Part shown: piece by piece, positions 9,458 through 18,502 of the stretch
Position numbering within the stretch: position 1 is the stretch's first letter
How the letters are laid out: each line of letters starts with the position of its first letter
From: Paenibacillus dakarensis
GTDB taxonomy: Bacteria; Bacillota; Bacilli; Paenibacillales; Paenibacillaceae
Direction of reading: 5' to 3'
Length of the DNA stretch: 45,471 bases
Assembly (NCBI RefSeq): GCF_001373415.1
Contig: NZ_CDSE01000015.1
Span: forward strand, 1-45,471
Notes under the pieces: generated by a model
The model's input: the letters and a program-made list of their open reading frames with translations, nothing else
Told to the model about the DNA's origin: nothing
Database searches by the model: none
Translations under genes and position numbers: made by a program

Positions 9458-11137
9458 TTACATCCGCTCTGGAGCAGATACACCTACAAGGCGGAGTACA
9501 TTTGCAATAACGGTGCGAATGGCGCCGAGAATTGCAAATCTAGCCTGTGTCTGCTCTGCATCCTCTGTAATAACACGTTCAGCTCTGTAGTAGCTGTGGA
9601 ACAGTGAAGCCAGCTCATACACATAACGGATTAAGCGATGCGGCGCATAGTTCTCCGCAGCAAGCGACACTTCCTGAGGAAGCTCACCGATTTTGCGCAA
9701 AATGTCGTACTCATGTTCCGCTGTAAGAAGACTTAAATTCACTTTATCCAGAGGCAGCAGCTCAATCCCTTGCTCTTCAGCTTGGCGGAACACACTGCAA
9801 ATCCGCGCATGAGCATACTGTACATAGAAGACCGGATTTTCGTTAGACGTAGAAACTGCCAAGTCCATATCAAAATCGAGATGTGAATCCATACTCCGCA
9901 TCGTGAAGAAGTAACGGATCGCATCTACGCCTACTTCATCCATCAGGTCTTCCATGGTTACGGCTTTACCGGTACGTTTGGACATTTTGACCTTTTCGCC
10001 GTCCTGGAACAGACTTACCATCTGAGCAATAAGAACAGTCAGCTTCGCCGGGTCGTTACCCAGCGCCTCCATTGCTGCCTTCATCCGCGGAATATATCCA
10101 TGGTGATCTGCGCCCCAAATATTGATCATACGGTCATAGCCGCGTTCGTATTTGTTGCGGTGATAAGCAATGTCCGGTGTCAGGTAGGTGTAGGTGCCGT
10201 CATTCTTAACAAGAACACGGTCCTTGTCATCACCATAATCGGTTGTACGCAGCCAAGTAGCGCCGTCCTGCTCGTACGCTTCCCCTTTTGCTTTCAGCTC
10301 TTCGAGCGATTTTTCGACAAGCCCGTTCGTATACAAGGAGGTTTCACTGAACCATTCATCAAAATGAACGCGGAAACGACTTAAATCGCGCTTGATTTTG
10401 CCGAGTTCCTTCTCCAAACCAAACTCACGGAAAAATGCCGTGCGCTCTTCAGGGGACAGAGACAGCAAAGAATCGCCTTTTTCGGCAACGAGCTCTTTAG
10501 CAAATCCTTTAATGTCTTCTCCGTGATAACCGTCCTCCGGCATTTCAACTTCTTGTCCCAGCTCTTGCAAATAACGTGCTTCAATAGACTTGCACAGGTT
10601 CACAACCTGATTACCAGCATCATTAATGTAGTATTCACGGGTAACATCATATCCTGCAAAATCAAGCACGTTGCAGAGTGCATCGCCAACCGCTGCACCA
10701 CGGGCATGTCCGAGATGCAGGCTTCCTGTCGGGTTCGCACTAACGAACTCTACTTGGATTTTCTGGCTTTGACCCTTGTTTACACGTCCGTAGTTCTCGC
10801 CCTCTTGCTGGACGAGTTCAATCACCGGATAAAGATAGCTCTTGTTCAGCTTGAAGTTAATAAAACCAGGACCTGCAATTTCAGCTTTCTCAATTGAAGC
10901 TTTTCCTGTATCCAGATGCTCCAAGATGGATTCAGCGATTTGACGGGGATTCTTCTTCGCGATCCGGGTCAGCTGCATCGCTGCATTGGTCGCGAGATCG
11001 CCGTGCGATTTGTCCTTAGGTACCTCTAAAGTAATAGCAGGCAGCTCTTCGCGGGACACCAGCCCTGCTGCTACAGCAGCATCAGCCACCGCTTCAGCAA
11101 CAAGCTGGTTAATGTGATCGAGTGGATTCAATGTCAT
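9458..11137 (-). CDS. argS: Arginyl-tRNA synthetase
   Basis: Class I synthetase charging tRNA-Arg, 559 residues, against about 556 in B. subtilis. It shows the N-terminal Arg-tRNA-specific domain (about 1-100), the HIGH-type motif [16 protein letters not shown] in pieces near residues 131-146, the KMSKR-like [13 protein letters not shown] near 385 and the C-terminal anticodon-binding DALR-type helical domain ending VGVSAPERM. The ATG overlaps the stop of the upstream DUF1934 gene in ATGA, which implies translational coupling. Both are driven by the promoter at 11592-11620. Confidence 0.97.
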   Translation of the reverse strand: MTLNPLDHINQLVAEAVADAAVAAGLVSREELPAITLEVPKDKSHGDLATNAAMQLTRIAKKNPRQIAESILEHLDTGKASIEKAEIAGPGFINFKLNKSYLYPVIELVQQEGENYGRVNKGQSQKIQVEFVSANPTGSLHLGHARGAAVGDALCNVLDFAGYDVTREYYINDAGNQVVNLCKSIEARYLQELGQEVEMPEDGYHGEDIKGFAKELVAEKGDSLLSLSPEERTAFFREFGLEKELGKIKRDLSRFRVHFDEWFSETSLYTNGLVEKSLEELKAKGEAYEQDGATWLRTTDYGDDKDRVLVKNDGTYTYLTPDIAYHRNKYERGYDRMINIWGADHHGYIPRMKAAMEALGNDPAKLTVLIAQMVSLFQDGEKVKMSKRTGKAVTMEDLMDEVGVDAIRYFFTMRSMDSHLDFDMDLAVSTSNENPVFYVQYAHARICSVFRQAEEQGIELLPLDKVNLSLLTAEHEYDILRKIGELPQEVSLAAENYAPHRLIRYVYELASLFHSYYRAERVITEDAEQTQARFAILGAIRTVIANVLRLVGVSAPERM

Positions 11138-11562
11138 GATTCATGGGCCTCCTGAATAGTCAAACTGATGGAAAAGTGTCCCGAAAACTCATCGAACACG
11201 TATAAATCATACGCCCACGAAGCGCTGCCGCTCATATCGTTAAGTTCGATGTTCAGGCACTGGGTGTGCGTAGACAGATTAAATGAGGTGAACGGGGAAC
11301 GGTAGTAGCCGGGCAGTCTCTGCCCCTGCTTGAAGGCCTGCTCCGACTGTACTTCACCGTGACGAATGATCTTCAGATCATCTTGGGTCAGCTTCAATGT
11401 CGTGCGGGTCTCTCCTTGATACGGCCCCATCTTTGGTTCTTCATAGCGAACATAAATAGCATTTCCTTTGGCAATAACCTCAGCCGGAAGCTGCTGCTCC
11501 GTATTCTCCCCTTCATGAAGGCTCTGGAGCCGGATGGTCGCTTGTTTTCGGTCTGACATCAT
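11134..11562 (-). CDS. ywiB: DUF1934 (YwiB-like) small beta-barrel protein
   Basis: This 142-residue protein of unknown biochemical function matches YwiB/DUF1934 by its position directly before argS and by pattern ([45 protein letters not shown]). These are alternating hydrophobic strands typical of a lipocalin-like barrel. No signal peptide or membrane segment is visible. It overlaps argS by 4 nt (ATGA). Two adjacent Met codons are possible starts; GAGGA is better spaced (7 nt) for the second, at 11559, so the first residue is uncertain. The conserved pairing with argS suggests co-expression, not a known joint function. Confidence 0.85.
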   Translation of the reverse strand: MMSDRKQATIRLQSLHEGENTEQQLPAEVIAKGNAIYVRYEEPKMGPYQGETRTTLKLTQDDLKIIRHGEVQSEQAFKQGQRLPGYYRSPFTSFNLSTHTQCLNIELNDMSGSASWAYDLYVFDEFSGHFSISLTIQEAHES

Positions 11563-11591
11563 ACGTTCCTCTTTTCCTTACCTATTGTAAT

Positions 11592-11620
11592 ACTATATCC
11601 AGTATAGGGCGGCAATTCAA
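11592..11620 (-). promoter_or_regulatory. Sigma-A promoter of the ywiB-argS operon
   Basis: TTGAAT (11615-11620), a 17-bp spacer and TATAGT (11592-11597) stand on the minus strand about 30-50 nt before the ywiB start. Confidence 0.7.
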
Positions 11621-11734
11621 ATGAGGATTTTTGCAAAATTTACAGAATCCCTTCGGATAAACCATATATGGATAGAAAAAACGCTCTATATCTTATTTTA
11701 CATGAAAATGAGTCATGAGTTACATAACCTTTTT

Positions 11735-12253
11735 TCATTCGTTATATTTCTGCGCCCATTGCTCTTTCCATTCGGCAAAGGATATCCCAGTAATCTCTTC
11801 GAGAGTACGGCCATCCAGGGAGTAAGGACTTCCAACTAATCCGGGCTTGGGTATAGATGTACCACCAATCACTTCACCATCTGCCATCATAATTGCTACC
11901 CTTGTATCTGTATTATAATGTTCACTCAAAGGATGGCCCGAAACCGTAAAGCCATACGTTGCAATTTCCTTGCCAAAATAATCACCCGGATCACTCTCCT
12001 GTACACCCCAAGTTTGAATGTACGGCAAGTTGCCGGTAGAGGCAGCAGATTCAGAGTTAAGGAGCGACTTATCTAATATGTACGTAAAGGTCTTGCCTAA
12101 TCGTTCTTCAATATGATATCCCCTTGATTCCACATATGCAGCAGCTCTTTTCTCTTCCTCAGACATCTGCTTCGGGAAAACATCGAAACGACTCAGCACT
12201 AACAATAGAAGGACAAGAACAAATACCACAATCAATATCCTCTTCATGGACAC
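11735..12253 (-). CDS. Small membrane-anchored protein of unknown function
   Basis: The frame extends further upstream, but the likely start is GTG at 12253 (GGGGGAG 6 nt upstream), giving MSMKRILIVV, or ATG at 12247. The resulting protein of about 172 residues has one strongly hydrophobic helix (residues about 5-21, IVVFVLVLLLLVL). An extracytoplasmic domain follows, with YVESRGYHIEE, TWGVQESDPGDYFG, YGFTVSGHPLSEH and GTSIPKPG segments. No lipobox and no catalytic motif are seen. I do not recognise the family. It is flanked by the terminator at 12321-12375 and the ywiB promoter, so it is probably transcribed alone. Confidence 0.75.
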   Translation of the reverse strand: MSMKRILIVVFVLVLLLLVLSRFDVFPKQMSEEEKRAAAYVESRGYHIEERLGKTFTYILDKSLLNSESAASTGNLPYIQTWGVQESDPGDYFGKEIATYGFTVSGHPLSEHYNTDTRVAIMMADGEVIGGTSIPKPGLVGSPYSLDGRTLEEITGISFAEWKEQWAQKYNE

Positions 12254-12320
12254 ACAGACCACTCCCCCACTCATTCTCCACTTATAATACACCAAAAATT
12301 TACAACCAAGCGATAGTAAC

Positions 12321-12375
12321 AAAAAACAAGCATCCCCCGATAGCCGTAGGCTTAGAGAAGGGATGCTTGTTTTTT
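12321..12375. terminator. Bidirectional terminator between speB and the small membrane gene
   Basis: A 16-bp perfect stem (AAAAAACAAGCATCCC with its complement) encloses a second small stem AGCC-GTA-GGCT. It has T-runs on both strands. It would end speE-speB transcripts about 330 bp past speB. Confidence 0.88.
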
Positions 12376-12702
12376 AAAAAGGTTTTAAAGGTTTTAAAAC
12401 CTCACGCTCAGAGTCGAGGCGAAGCAGACGATGAGTCGTGTACAATCCTAAAATTAGCCGTACCCAGCGTTTAGCTGGTTAGCCGGCAATCTCGCATGAA
12501 GGCCACCTCGGCACGAACCCGAAGGGGAGCAGCCGAGAAGTGGCCGGCAGACGACGAGCCCCCGCTTCCTTCCACAACTAAACACCATCCGCCAAAAATT
12601 CCGGGTGTCCAGAGGGCAGCGCCCTCTGGGGCCCTCCCTGGCGGGGAGGGTTTGGGAGGGGGGGAAATAATTTAATTTAAGAATGGGGGGGCTTAGGGGG
12701 GG
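12376..12702. repeat. GC-rich multi-hairpin intergenic element downstream of speB
   Basis: No gene is seen in these 327 bp. In order there are: a direct repeat of GGTTTTAAA at 12381-12398; a 14-bp palindrome AGGTTTTAAAACCT (12389-12402); a long stem GGCCAC/CTCGGC with its complement (12501-12545); a perfect 9-bp stem CCAGAGGGC/GCCCTCTGG (12609-12629); CCCTCCC/GGGAGGG (12632-12650); and three runs of seven G at 12658-12664, 12685-12691 and 12696-12702. The composition differs sharply from the neighbours. It looks like a dispersed intergenic repeat, but copy number cannot be judged from this window. Confidence 0.55.
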
Positions 12703-13569
12703 CTACGCCCACCCTAGCAGCATCTCCCGAATCAGCTTCGCAGCCACAATCTGTGTCTGCTCGGTCGGATCATAGATCGGAGCTACCTCTACCAAGTCGC
12801 AGCCCACCACATTCACGTCAGAGTTTGCAATCAGATGCACGGCCTCCAGTAGTTCCTTTGATGTAATGCCCCCCGCTTCTGCCGTACCGGTACCCGGTGC
12901 CGCAGATGGATCAAGCACATCGATGTCAATCGTCACGTAAACCGGACGCTTGCCCATTTTAGGCAAAGCTTCTTTAAGCGGAGCAGCTACCTCAAATGGA
13001 TGGAAGTTAATGTTCTTGTGCCCGAACTGGAACTCCTCACGGGAGCCGGAGCGGATACCGAACTGATAAATATTTTTCCCGCCCATAATTTCAGCCGCTT
13101 TACGAACCGGCGTTGAGTGGGACAGAGGTTCTCCCTCATAATGCTCACGCAGGTCAGCGTGCGCATCAATATGAATCAGAAGAAGATCCGGATATTTCTC
13201 ATGCATCTTCTGAATAATCGGCCACGTCACCAAATGCTCGCCGCCGAGACCAATCGGAAATTTGCCGTCATCCAGCAGCTTCCCTACATAGTCACCGATA
13301 ATCTCCAGGCTGCGCCCTGCGTTGCCGAACGGCAGCATCAGGTCACCAGCGTCAAAGTATGTGATATCGTCAATACTCTTGTCGAGGTACGGGCTGTATT
13401 CCTCCAGTCCTACCGAAGCTTGACGAATCCGGGAAGGACCAAAGCGGGAGCCCGGACGGAAGCTGACGGTAAAGTCCATCGGCATCCCGTAAATAACGGC
13501 TTTGGAATTGTTGTAATCGTCGGAGCTGCAAATAAATACGTTGCCGGAATAAGCTTGATCCAGTTTCAT
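12703..13569 (-). CDS. speB: Agmatinase (ureohydrolase family)
   Basis: Hydrolyses agmatine to putrescine and urea, feeding spermidine synthase. The 288-residue protein carries the binuclear Mn ligands H112 (GGEHLVT), D135, H137 and D139 (IDAHADLR) and D215, D217 (TIDIDVLDPSAAPGTGT), all in the usual ureohydrolase spacing. The ATG is preceded by TAAGGAGGA, in which the stop codon of speE is part of the ribosome binding site; speE lies 17 bp upstream, so the two are an operon. The 3' end runs directly into the G-rich intergenic element. Other ureohydrolases (arginase, formimidoylglutamase) are less likely given the pairing with speE. Confidence 0.95.
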   Translation of the reverse strand: MKLDQAYSGNVFICSSDDYNNSKAVIYGMPMDFTVSFRPGSRFGPSRIRQASVGLEEYSPYLDKSIDDITYFDAGDLMLPFGNAGRSLEIIGDYVGKLLDDGKFPIGLGGEHLVTWPIIQKMHEKYPDLLLIHIDAHADLREHYEGEPLSHSTPVRKAAEIMGGKNIYQFGIRSGSREEFQFGHKNINFHPFEVAAPLKEALPKMGKRPVYVTIDIDVLDPSAAPGTGTAEAGGITSKELLEAVHLIANSDVNVVGCDLVEVAPIYDPTEQTQIVAAKLIREMLLGWA

Positions 13570-13586
13570 TGATTAACCGCTCCTCC

Positions 13587-14414
13587 TTACTTCACCAGGT
13601 CTTCTACGAATTTAGGCAGCACGAAAGCTGCTTTATGCAGGCGAGGTGAATAATATTTCGTATCCATCTCATCGATTGCAGACTCGTCCACTTCAAGAGG
13701 GTCGTACTTCTTGCTGCCCATCGTGAACGTCCACAGACCGCTTGGGTAAGTTGGAATATTCGCACCATATACACGGACGATCGGGAAGATCTCCTTTACA
13801 TCCTTGTTCACTTGCTGGATCAGATCCGCTTTGAACCATGGGTTATCGGTCTGAGCCACGAAAATCCCGTCTTCCTTCAACGCCTCGTAAATGCCTTGAT
13901 AGAATCCGCGCTCGAACAGCGGAGCAGCCGGGCCAACAGGTTCAGTAGAATCTACCATGATTACATCGTATTCATTTTTATGTTCCAGTATATGCATATA
14001 TCCATCGTTAACCAGCACTTCAACCTTCGGATCATCCAGTTTACCGGCAATCTCGGGCAGGTACTGTTTCGAGTATTCAATGACTTTACCATCGATTTCA
14101 ACGAGAACGGCCTTTTCCACTCCTGGATGCTTAATCACCTCACGAATGACACCACCGTCTCCTCCGCCAACAACAAGCACCTTCTTCGGATTTGGATGGG
14201 TGTTCAGTGCGGGGTGAGCGACCATTTCATGATAAACGAATTCATCCTTAATCGTAGTCATGACCATTCCGTCAAGGACGAGCATACGTCCAAATTCTTC
14301 GGTATCGATCATATCCAATTGCTGAAACTCCGTCTTCTCATGTACAAATGTTTCCCGTATTTTTGCCGTGATGCCGAAAGTCGGCGTTTGTTTCTCCGTA
14401 AACCATAATTCCAT
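13587..14414 (-). CDS. speE: Spermidine synthase
   Basis: Aminopropyltransferase making spermidine from putrescine and decarboxylated SAM. The 275-residue protein has the N-terminal beta domain (1-60) and a Rossmann-like fold with [10 protein letters not shown] at 79-88, the acidic [11 protein letters not shown] segment, and the catalytic Asp in [10 protein letters not shown] near 155. The size equals the B. subtilis enzyme. AAAGAAGG lies about 8 nt before the ATG. First gene of speE-speB, with its promoter at 14530-14557, divergent from the penicillin-binding protein gene. Confidence 0.96.
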   Translation of the reverse strand: MELWFTEKQTPTFGITAKIRETFVHEKTEFQQLDMIDTEEFGRMLVLDGMVMTTIKDEFVYHEMVAHPALNTHPNPKKVLVVGGGDGGVIREVIKHPGVEKAVLVEIDGKVIEYSKQYLPEIAGKLDDPKVEVLVNDGYMHILEHKNEYDVIMVDSTEPVGPAAPLFERGFYQGIYEALKEDGIFVAQTDNPWFKADLIQQVNKDVKEIFPIVRVYGANIPTYPSGLWTFTMGSKKYDPLEVDESAIDEMDTKYYSPRLHKAAFVLPKFVEDLVK

Positions 14415-14529
14415 CGTCTCTACCTTCTTTCCGCTAGAATAATGTTCAGCCGTCCAGATCCAATCCGCAAAACTTTATTCGGGCAGATGCCGAGTTTCAC
14501 ATCTTTTCCTATTTGTACTAAACAAATGT

Positions 14530-14557
14530 ATTATATTAAATCAAGCCCAAAATGCAA
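14530..14557 (-). promoter_or_regulatory. Sigma-A promoter of speE-speB
   Basis: TTGCAT (14552-14557), a 16-bp spacer and TATAAT (14530-14535) on the minus strand lie about 115 nt before speE. Confidence 0.65.
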
Positions 14558-14616
14558 CCAAATTATCCAGCAGGCTCTCTCAATCGTAAAATACTACCCC
14601 TAAACTATGAATATCC

Positions 14617-14644
14617 TTTCACATCCAGCACCATAATATATACT
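14617..14644 (+). promoter_or_regulatory. Possible promoter of the penicillin-binding protein gene
   Basis: TTTCAC (14617-14622), 16 bp and TATACT (14639-14644) precede the ribosome binding site closely, leaving a very short leader. Weak -35. Confidence 0.35.
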
Positions 14645-14668
14645 AAAAAGGATACGGAGGAATATTCT

Positions 14669-16720
14669 ATGGCGGGACATCATCATCCGCATAAGCGCAA
14701 AAGACCCTTGTTTCGACTCGCCATGGTTCTGCTCGGACTCTTAGGGCTTTCTATCATTGCAGGCAGTGTCCTGCTTGCCTATCTATACATAAAGCCGCTG
14801 CCTGTTGCCGAGACCGAGCGTTCATCCAGGCTGCTGGATAATCGCGGAGAAGTCATCGCCACATTCTCCTCTTCAGGAAGGTCATCAGAAAAAGTGACGC
14901 TAAACCATATATCACCGCTGCTTATCAGAGCTACCCTGGCCGTGGAGGACCGAAAATTCTATGATCATCCCGGATTTGATCTGAAAGGAATGGCGAGGGC
15001 GGTCCTCGTCAACCTGGAACATATGAACAGCAAGCAGGGGGCAAGCACACTTACCCAGCAGCTGGCCCGAAATTTGTATTTGTCTCATGAAAAAACATTG
15101 TCCAGAAAACTCAAAGAGGCTAAATTCACGGTCCAAATGGAGATGAAATATACCAAGGATGAAATTCTGGAAATGTACTTAAATGAAATTTATTACGGAC
15201 ATGGTGCCTACGGGATTGAATCGGCGTCACGCATGTATTTTGGCAAGTCTGCTAAGGAACTCAACCTGGCTGAAAGTGCCATGCTGGCCGGAATTCCTAA
15301 AGGACCTACCTATTATTCACCCTATAACCATTTCGACAATGCGGTAAACCGGCAAAAAACCGTACTGAACTCTATGGTCGAGACAGGCGATATCACTCAG
15401 GCAGAAGCAGAGGAAGCCGCCTCTGCTAAACTGGTTTTACTGCCTCAGGACCGTCAGGAGAACAAGGTGATTGCATCCTTTTTTCGGGATTATATAGGCG
15501 GACTGGTAACCACCAAGCTTAATATCACCGAAGAGCAGCTGGAGCAGGGCGGATTAAACATTTACACCACGCTTGACCCTCAGGCACAGCAAGCGGCTGA
15601 AGCAGCAGTAGCTAAAGAGATGGACAGCAAGAGCGAGCTGGAAACAGCACTCGTGTCTATAGACCCTCGGAACGGCCATATAAAAGCAATGGTAGGGGGA
15701 AAGAACTACCGTGCCAATCAATATAATCATGCTCTGGCCAAGACGCGGCAGCCTGGCTCTACCTTTAAACCGATCATGTACTTAACAGCAGTTGCCTCCC
15801 GCCAAATGACAGGAATCACGATGTTCAACAGCGAGCCAACCCTGTTTCATTACGATAACAATCGCAAGACATATCAGCCCAGCAACTTTGGTGACAAATA
15901 TTTCGGTGAAATCAATATGCGCGAAGCGATTGCCGCCTCAGACAATATTTATGCTGTAAATACGATCATGCAGATCGGACCAGAGCGGGTGATGGATATG
16001 GCTAAAAAACTGGGCATATCCAGCCCGCTTGAGCCTGTCCCTTCGCTCGCACTTGGGACTTCACCTATCAGCCCGCTGGAGATGGCCTCCGCTTTCGCGG
16101 TTCTTGCCAGCAACGGTCAGCGTATACCTCCTGTAGCGGTCCTCCGCATTACGGATGCAGCCGGACGGACTTTATATACGTCACCCGAAGAGAAAGGGGA
16201 ACAGGTGGTAGAGCCTGCAGCAGCCTATGTGCTGACACGAATGATGGAGGGTGTGTTTGATTCGGGAGGCACCGGAAGAAGAGTATCTTCTATTTTGAAG
16301 CGTCCGGTAGCCGGAAAGACCGGGACAACCGACACCGATGCCTGGCTTGTCGGTTATACGCCGGAGCTGTCTACAGCCGTCTGGGTCGGTTATGACAAGG
16401 GAAGAGGGATCAATTCATCGGAAGGGCGGCATGCTGCACCTATTTTTGCAGAGTACACAGAAAAGGCGCTCGAAAATGTTCCTCCGAAAATTTTCCCCAT
16501 TCCCGAGAATGTGGTCAGCACCTACATTGATCCGAAAACCGGCAAGCTCGCCGAATCGAGCTGTCCTGACAAAGTACTCGAGGTATTCATTAAGGGTACA
16601 GAGCCTTTAGAATATTGTGACGCTCATGGCGGCACACCTGAACCAGCCGCACCAGCGGACCCAAGGAAACAAGAAGAGCGCTCATGGTGGTCCGACTTTA
16701 AGCGCTGGTGGATCGAATAA
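14669..16720 (+). CDS. pbpG: Bifunctional class A penicillin-binding protein (PbpG/PBP1-type)
   Basis: Polymerises and cross-links peptidoglycan outside the membrane. The start is ATG 14669 (GGAGG 8 nt upstream; family-like MAGHHHPHKRKRP), not the frame's earlier codon. The protein has 683 residues: a cytoplasmic basic/His-rich stretch, a membrane helix (about 18-43), a GT51 transglycosylase domain with catalytic E93 in VEDRKFYDHPG and GASTLTQQLARN, and a transpeptidase domain with S364 in QPGSTFKP (SxxK), SDN near 420 and KTGTTDTDAW. The C-terminus has a short Pro-rich linker and WWSDFKRWW. Beside speE-speB, as ywhE (pbpG) is in B. subtilis, where it acts in spore peptidoglycan synthesis; that role here is inferred from position only. 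Confidence 0.93.
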   Translation: MAGHHHPHKRKRPLFRLAMVLLGLLGLSIIAGSVLLAYLYIKPLPVAETERSSRLLDNRGEVIATFSSSGRSSEKVTLNHISPLLIRATLAVEDRKFYDHPGFDLKGMARAVLVNLEHMNSKQGASTLTQQLARNLYLSHEKTLSRKLKEAKFTVQMEMKYTKDEILEMYLNEIYYGHGAYGIESASRMYFGKSAKELNLAESAMLAGIPKGPTYYSPYNHFDNAVNRQKTVLNSMVETGDITQAEAEEAASAKLVLLPQDRQENKVIASFFRDYIGGLVTTKLNITEEQLEQGGLNIYTTLDPQAQQAAEAAVAKEMDSKSELETALVSIDPRNGHIKAMVGGKNYRANQYNHALAKTRQPGSTFKPIMYLTAVASRQMTGITMFNSEPTLFHYDNNRKTYQPSNFGDKYFGEINMREAIAASDNIYAVNTIMQIGPERVMDMAKKLGISSPLEPVPSLALGTSPISPLEMASAFAVLASNGQRIPPVAVLRITDAAGRTLYTSPEEKGEQVVEPAAAYVLTRMMEGVFDSGGTGRRVSSILKRPVAGKTGTTDTDAWLVGYTPELSTAVWVGYDKGRGINSSEGRHAAPIFAEYTEKALENVPPKIFPIPENVVSTYIDPKTGKLAESSCPDKVLEVFIKGTEPLEYCDAHGGTPEPAAPADPRKQEERSWWSDFKRWWIE

Positions 16721-16768
16721 ATATCAGTGTCTCTGCTCGTTCTAAGCGGATTCCCCTTCCCCTATAAA

Positions 16769-16809
16769 ACAAGCCCTGCTCCGGATATGGTTATCCAGGC
16801 AGGGCTTGT
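16769..16809 (-). terminator. Terminator between the converging PBP and zinc-ribbon genes
   Basis: An 11-bp stem ACAAGCCCTGC/GCAGGGCTTGT encloses an imperfect second stem. The minus strand continues TTTTA, while the plus side lacks T residues, so it mainly serves the minus-strand gene ending at 16825. Confidence 0.78.
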
Positions 16810-16824
16810 ATCCATGATACCTGA

Positions 16825-18471
16825 TCAAATATCGATATTCGGGGTCTCTCCCCACGCCGATTCATAGGTTACGGGCTTCTCTTCCTTGTACTCTTCAAGC
16901 TCATCGGTATCGAATCCCCATGTGTTCGAGATGTAATCCACCTTCCAGCTCTTCTGGTCCTCATCATATACAAGGCCCGTATAGCTGTATGCCTCCTGCA
17001 TCTCCAGAGATGGTGATTCTCCTTCGATAAAAGTGGCCGCTTCAATGAGAGGCTGGGTAACGAGCGTCATCTCCCAGACCCCGTTCCTGTAATCAAGATC
17101 CATGGACCCCTTATCAAATATCGTACCTAAATAATTCGATTTGTAGGCATATCCGCTCTCTTTGAAATCATTAACAACACTCTGAAGCACATCCTTGTAC
17201 TTATCCGTGGATAACGTGAGCTTGTCTGCATTTCCGGATACAAAAGCTTCAAGGTTCTCTTTTGAATGCTTAATAACGGTGTCCTGTATCGTCTTCCGGA
17301 AGCCTTCATCCTGCGTAAAATCGATAACAATATAATTTTCATCAATCTTAACCTCGGTGCTTCTTACGGTACCCCATGGAAAATCTGCTTCCACGGCGAG
17401 CGTCATTGACCCATCCGTAGTTACAGGACCAAATTCAGAATTAGCAAAAGGATCAACTTCTACCTTCTTACCGTTAATGTACAGACGTCCGTCCAATTCA
17501 GGTTCATCCATAAACCGGGTAGACCAGCTTACCGTCTCCCCTTCCAATTCGAGATATTCACGATAAGAATAACGGGTATCCAGCAGCTCAATTTCCTCTG
17601 CCGTTTTGAGATCAATAAACTCATTCTTGAACCTCGCCTCTACGTCATATATCCCTGGTAAGTAAGGACCCAGCGTAGTCTCATAATCCGGGACATCAGC
17701 TACAGCAGCTTGCTGGCCATTCACGGATAATACGGTGCCTGCATAATTCGTTTCGACTTCCAGATAAACTCCGCCCATTGTCAATGAGTATGTATCAAAA
17801 AATAACGTCTTCCCGCTCTTCTCCAGATTGATGAGGCCATTCAGTCCGTAGCCCCCATACAAGTCCTCAAAGCTCTGATTCTGTGCGGCTTTTTCGATTA
17901 CCTCTGCCTGTTCTTTCAGTAGACCAATAATCTGACTGCTCTCATTCGGGTTATGATCCAGGTACTTCATAAAGCCTGTAATTGACTTCTCATCGACCTT
18001 CAATTTTTCATCTCTCGAAGACAGCAGCTCAGCCACAGCCTTGGCATCTTTGGACTCAAGCGCAGCCTCTAATCGACTAATCAGCCGATCCTCTGAGGTA
18101 AAATACTGCCCCGCTTTATACCCACCGACCAGAACGGCCAGCAGCAGCACGCCTGACAGTATGAATATTTTCTGCTTGAGGCTCATACGTACAGAAACAG
18201 CAGCAGAGGTGCTGCCCTGATTCATACCTACAGGCGGTAGTGAGGCTGCCGTCGCAGCACTCTCCCGCCGAGCCTCCGGAATGAAGGAGCTGCCTTCCTG
18301 CCCTGGCATAATCTCTTGGTTTATCTTGTACGGAAGGACACCAGATTCATCTGTGCTGGTATCCGTCGTAGACTTATTTCTCTTTTCTGCCTGATTTAAT
18401 AGTGACCCGCACTCTTTGCAAAACTTCGCCTGCTCAGAAACCTGCGCACCACACTCCGTACAAAATCTCAT
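16825..18471 (-). CDS. Zinc-ribbon membrane protein, TcaA/YvbJ-like
   Basis: The 548-residue protein has an N-terminal double CxxC zinc ribbon (C4, C7, C18, C21), a Ser/Thr-rich cytoplasmic linker, one membrane helix at about 101-120 and a large extracytoplasmic part. Its first segment (RLISRLEAALESKDAKAVAELL) and repeated beta-type domains resemble TcaA of staphylococci and YvbJ of B. subtilis, which are implicated in glycopeptide response and cell-wall function. I infer membership from this architecture only. AAGGGGA lies upstream of the ATG. The gene follows another zinc-ribbon gene after 31 bp, so they are probably one transcript. Confidence 0.8.
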   Translation of the reverse strand: MRFCTECGAQVSEQAKFCKECGSLLNQAEKRNKSTTDTSTDESGVLPYKINQEIMPGQEGSSFIPEARRESAATAASLPPVGMNQGSTSAAVSVRMSLKQKIFILSGVLLLAVLVGGYKAGQYFTSEDRLISRLEAALESKDAKAVAELLSSRDEKLKVDEKSITGFMKYLDHNPNESSQIIGLLKEQAEVIEKAAQNQSFEDLYGGYGLNGLINLEKSGKTLFFDTYSLTMGGVYLEVETNYAGTVLSVNGQQAAVADVPDYETTLGPYLPGIYDVEARFKNEFIDLKTAEEIELLDTRYSYREYLELEGETVSWSTRFMDEPELDGRLYINGKKVEVDPFANSEFGPVTTDGSMTLAVEADFPWGTVRSTEVKIDENYIVIDFTQDEGFRKTIQDTVIKHSKENLEAFVSGNADKLTLSTDKYKDVLQSVVNDFKESGYAYKSNYLGTIFDKGSMDLDYRNGVWEMTLVTQPLIEAATFIEGESPSLEMQEAYSYTGLVYDEDQKSWKVDYISNTWGFDTDELEEYKEEKPVTYESAWGETPNIDI

Positions 18472-18502
18472 GTCCCATATTCCCCTTTATCTGCTATCTG
18501 CC

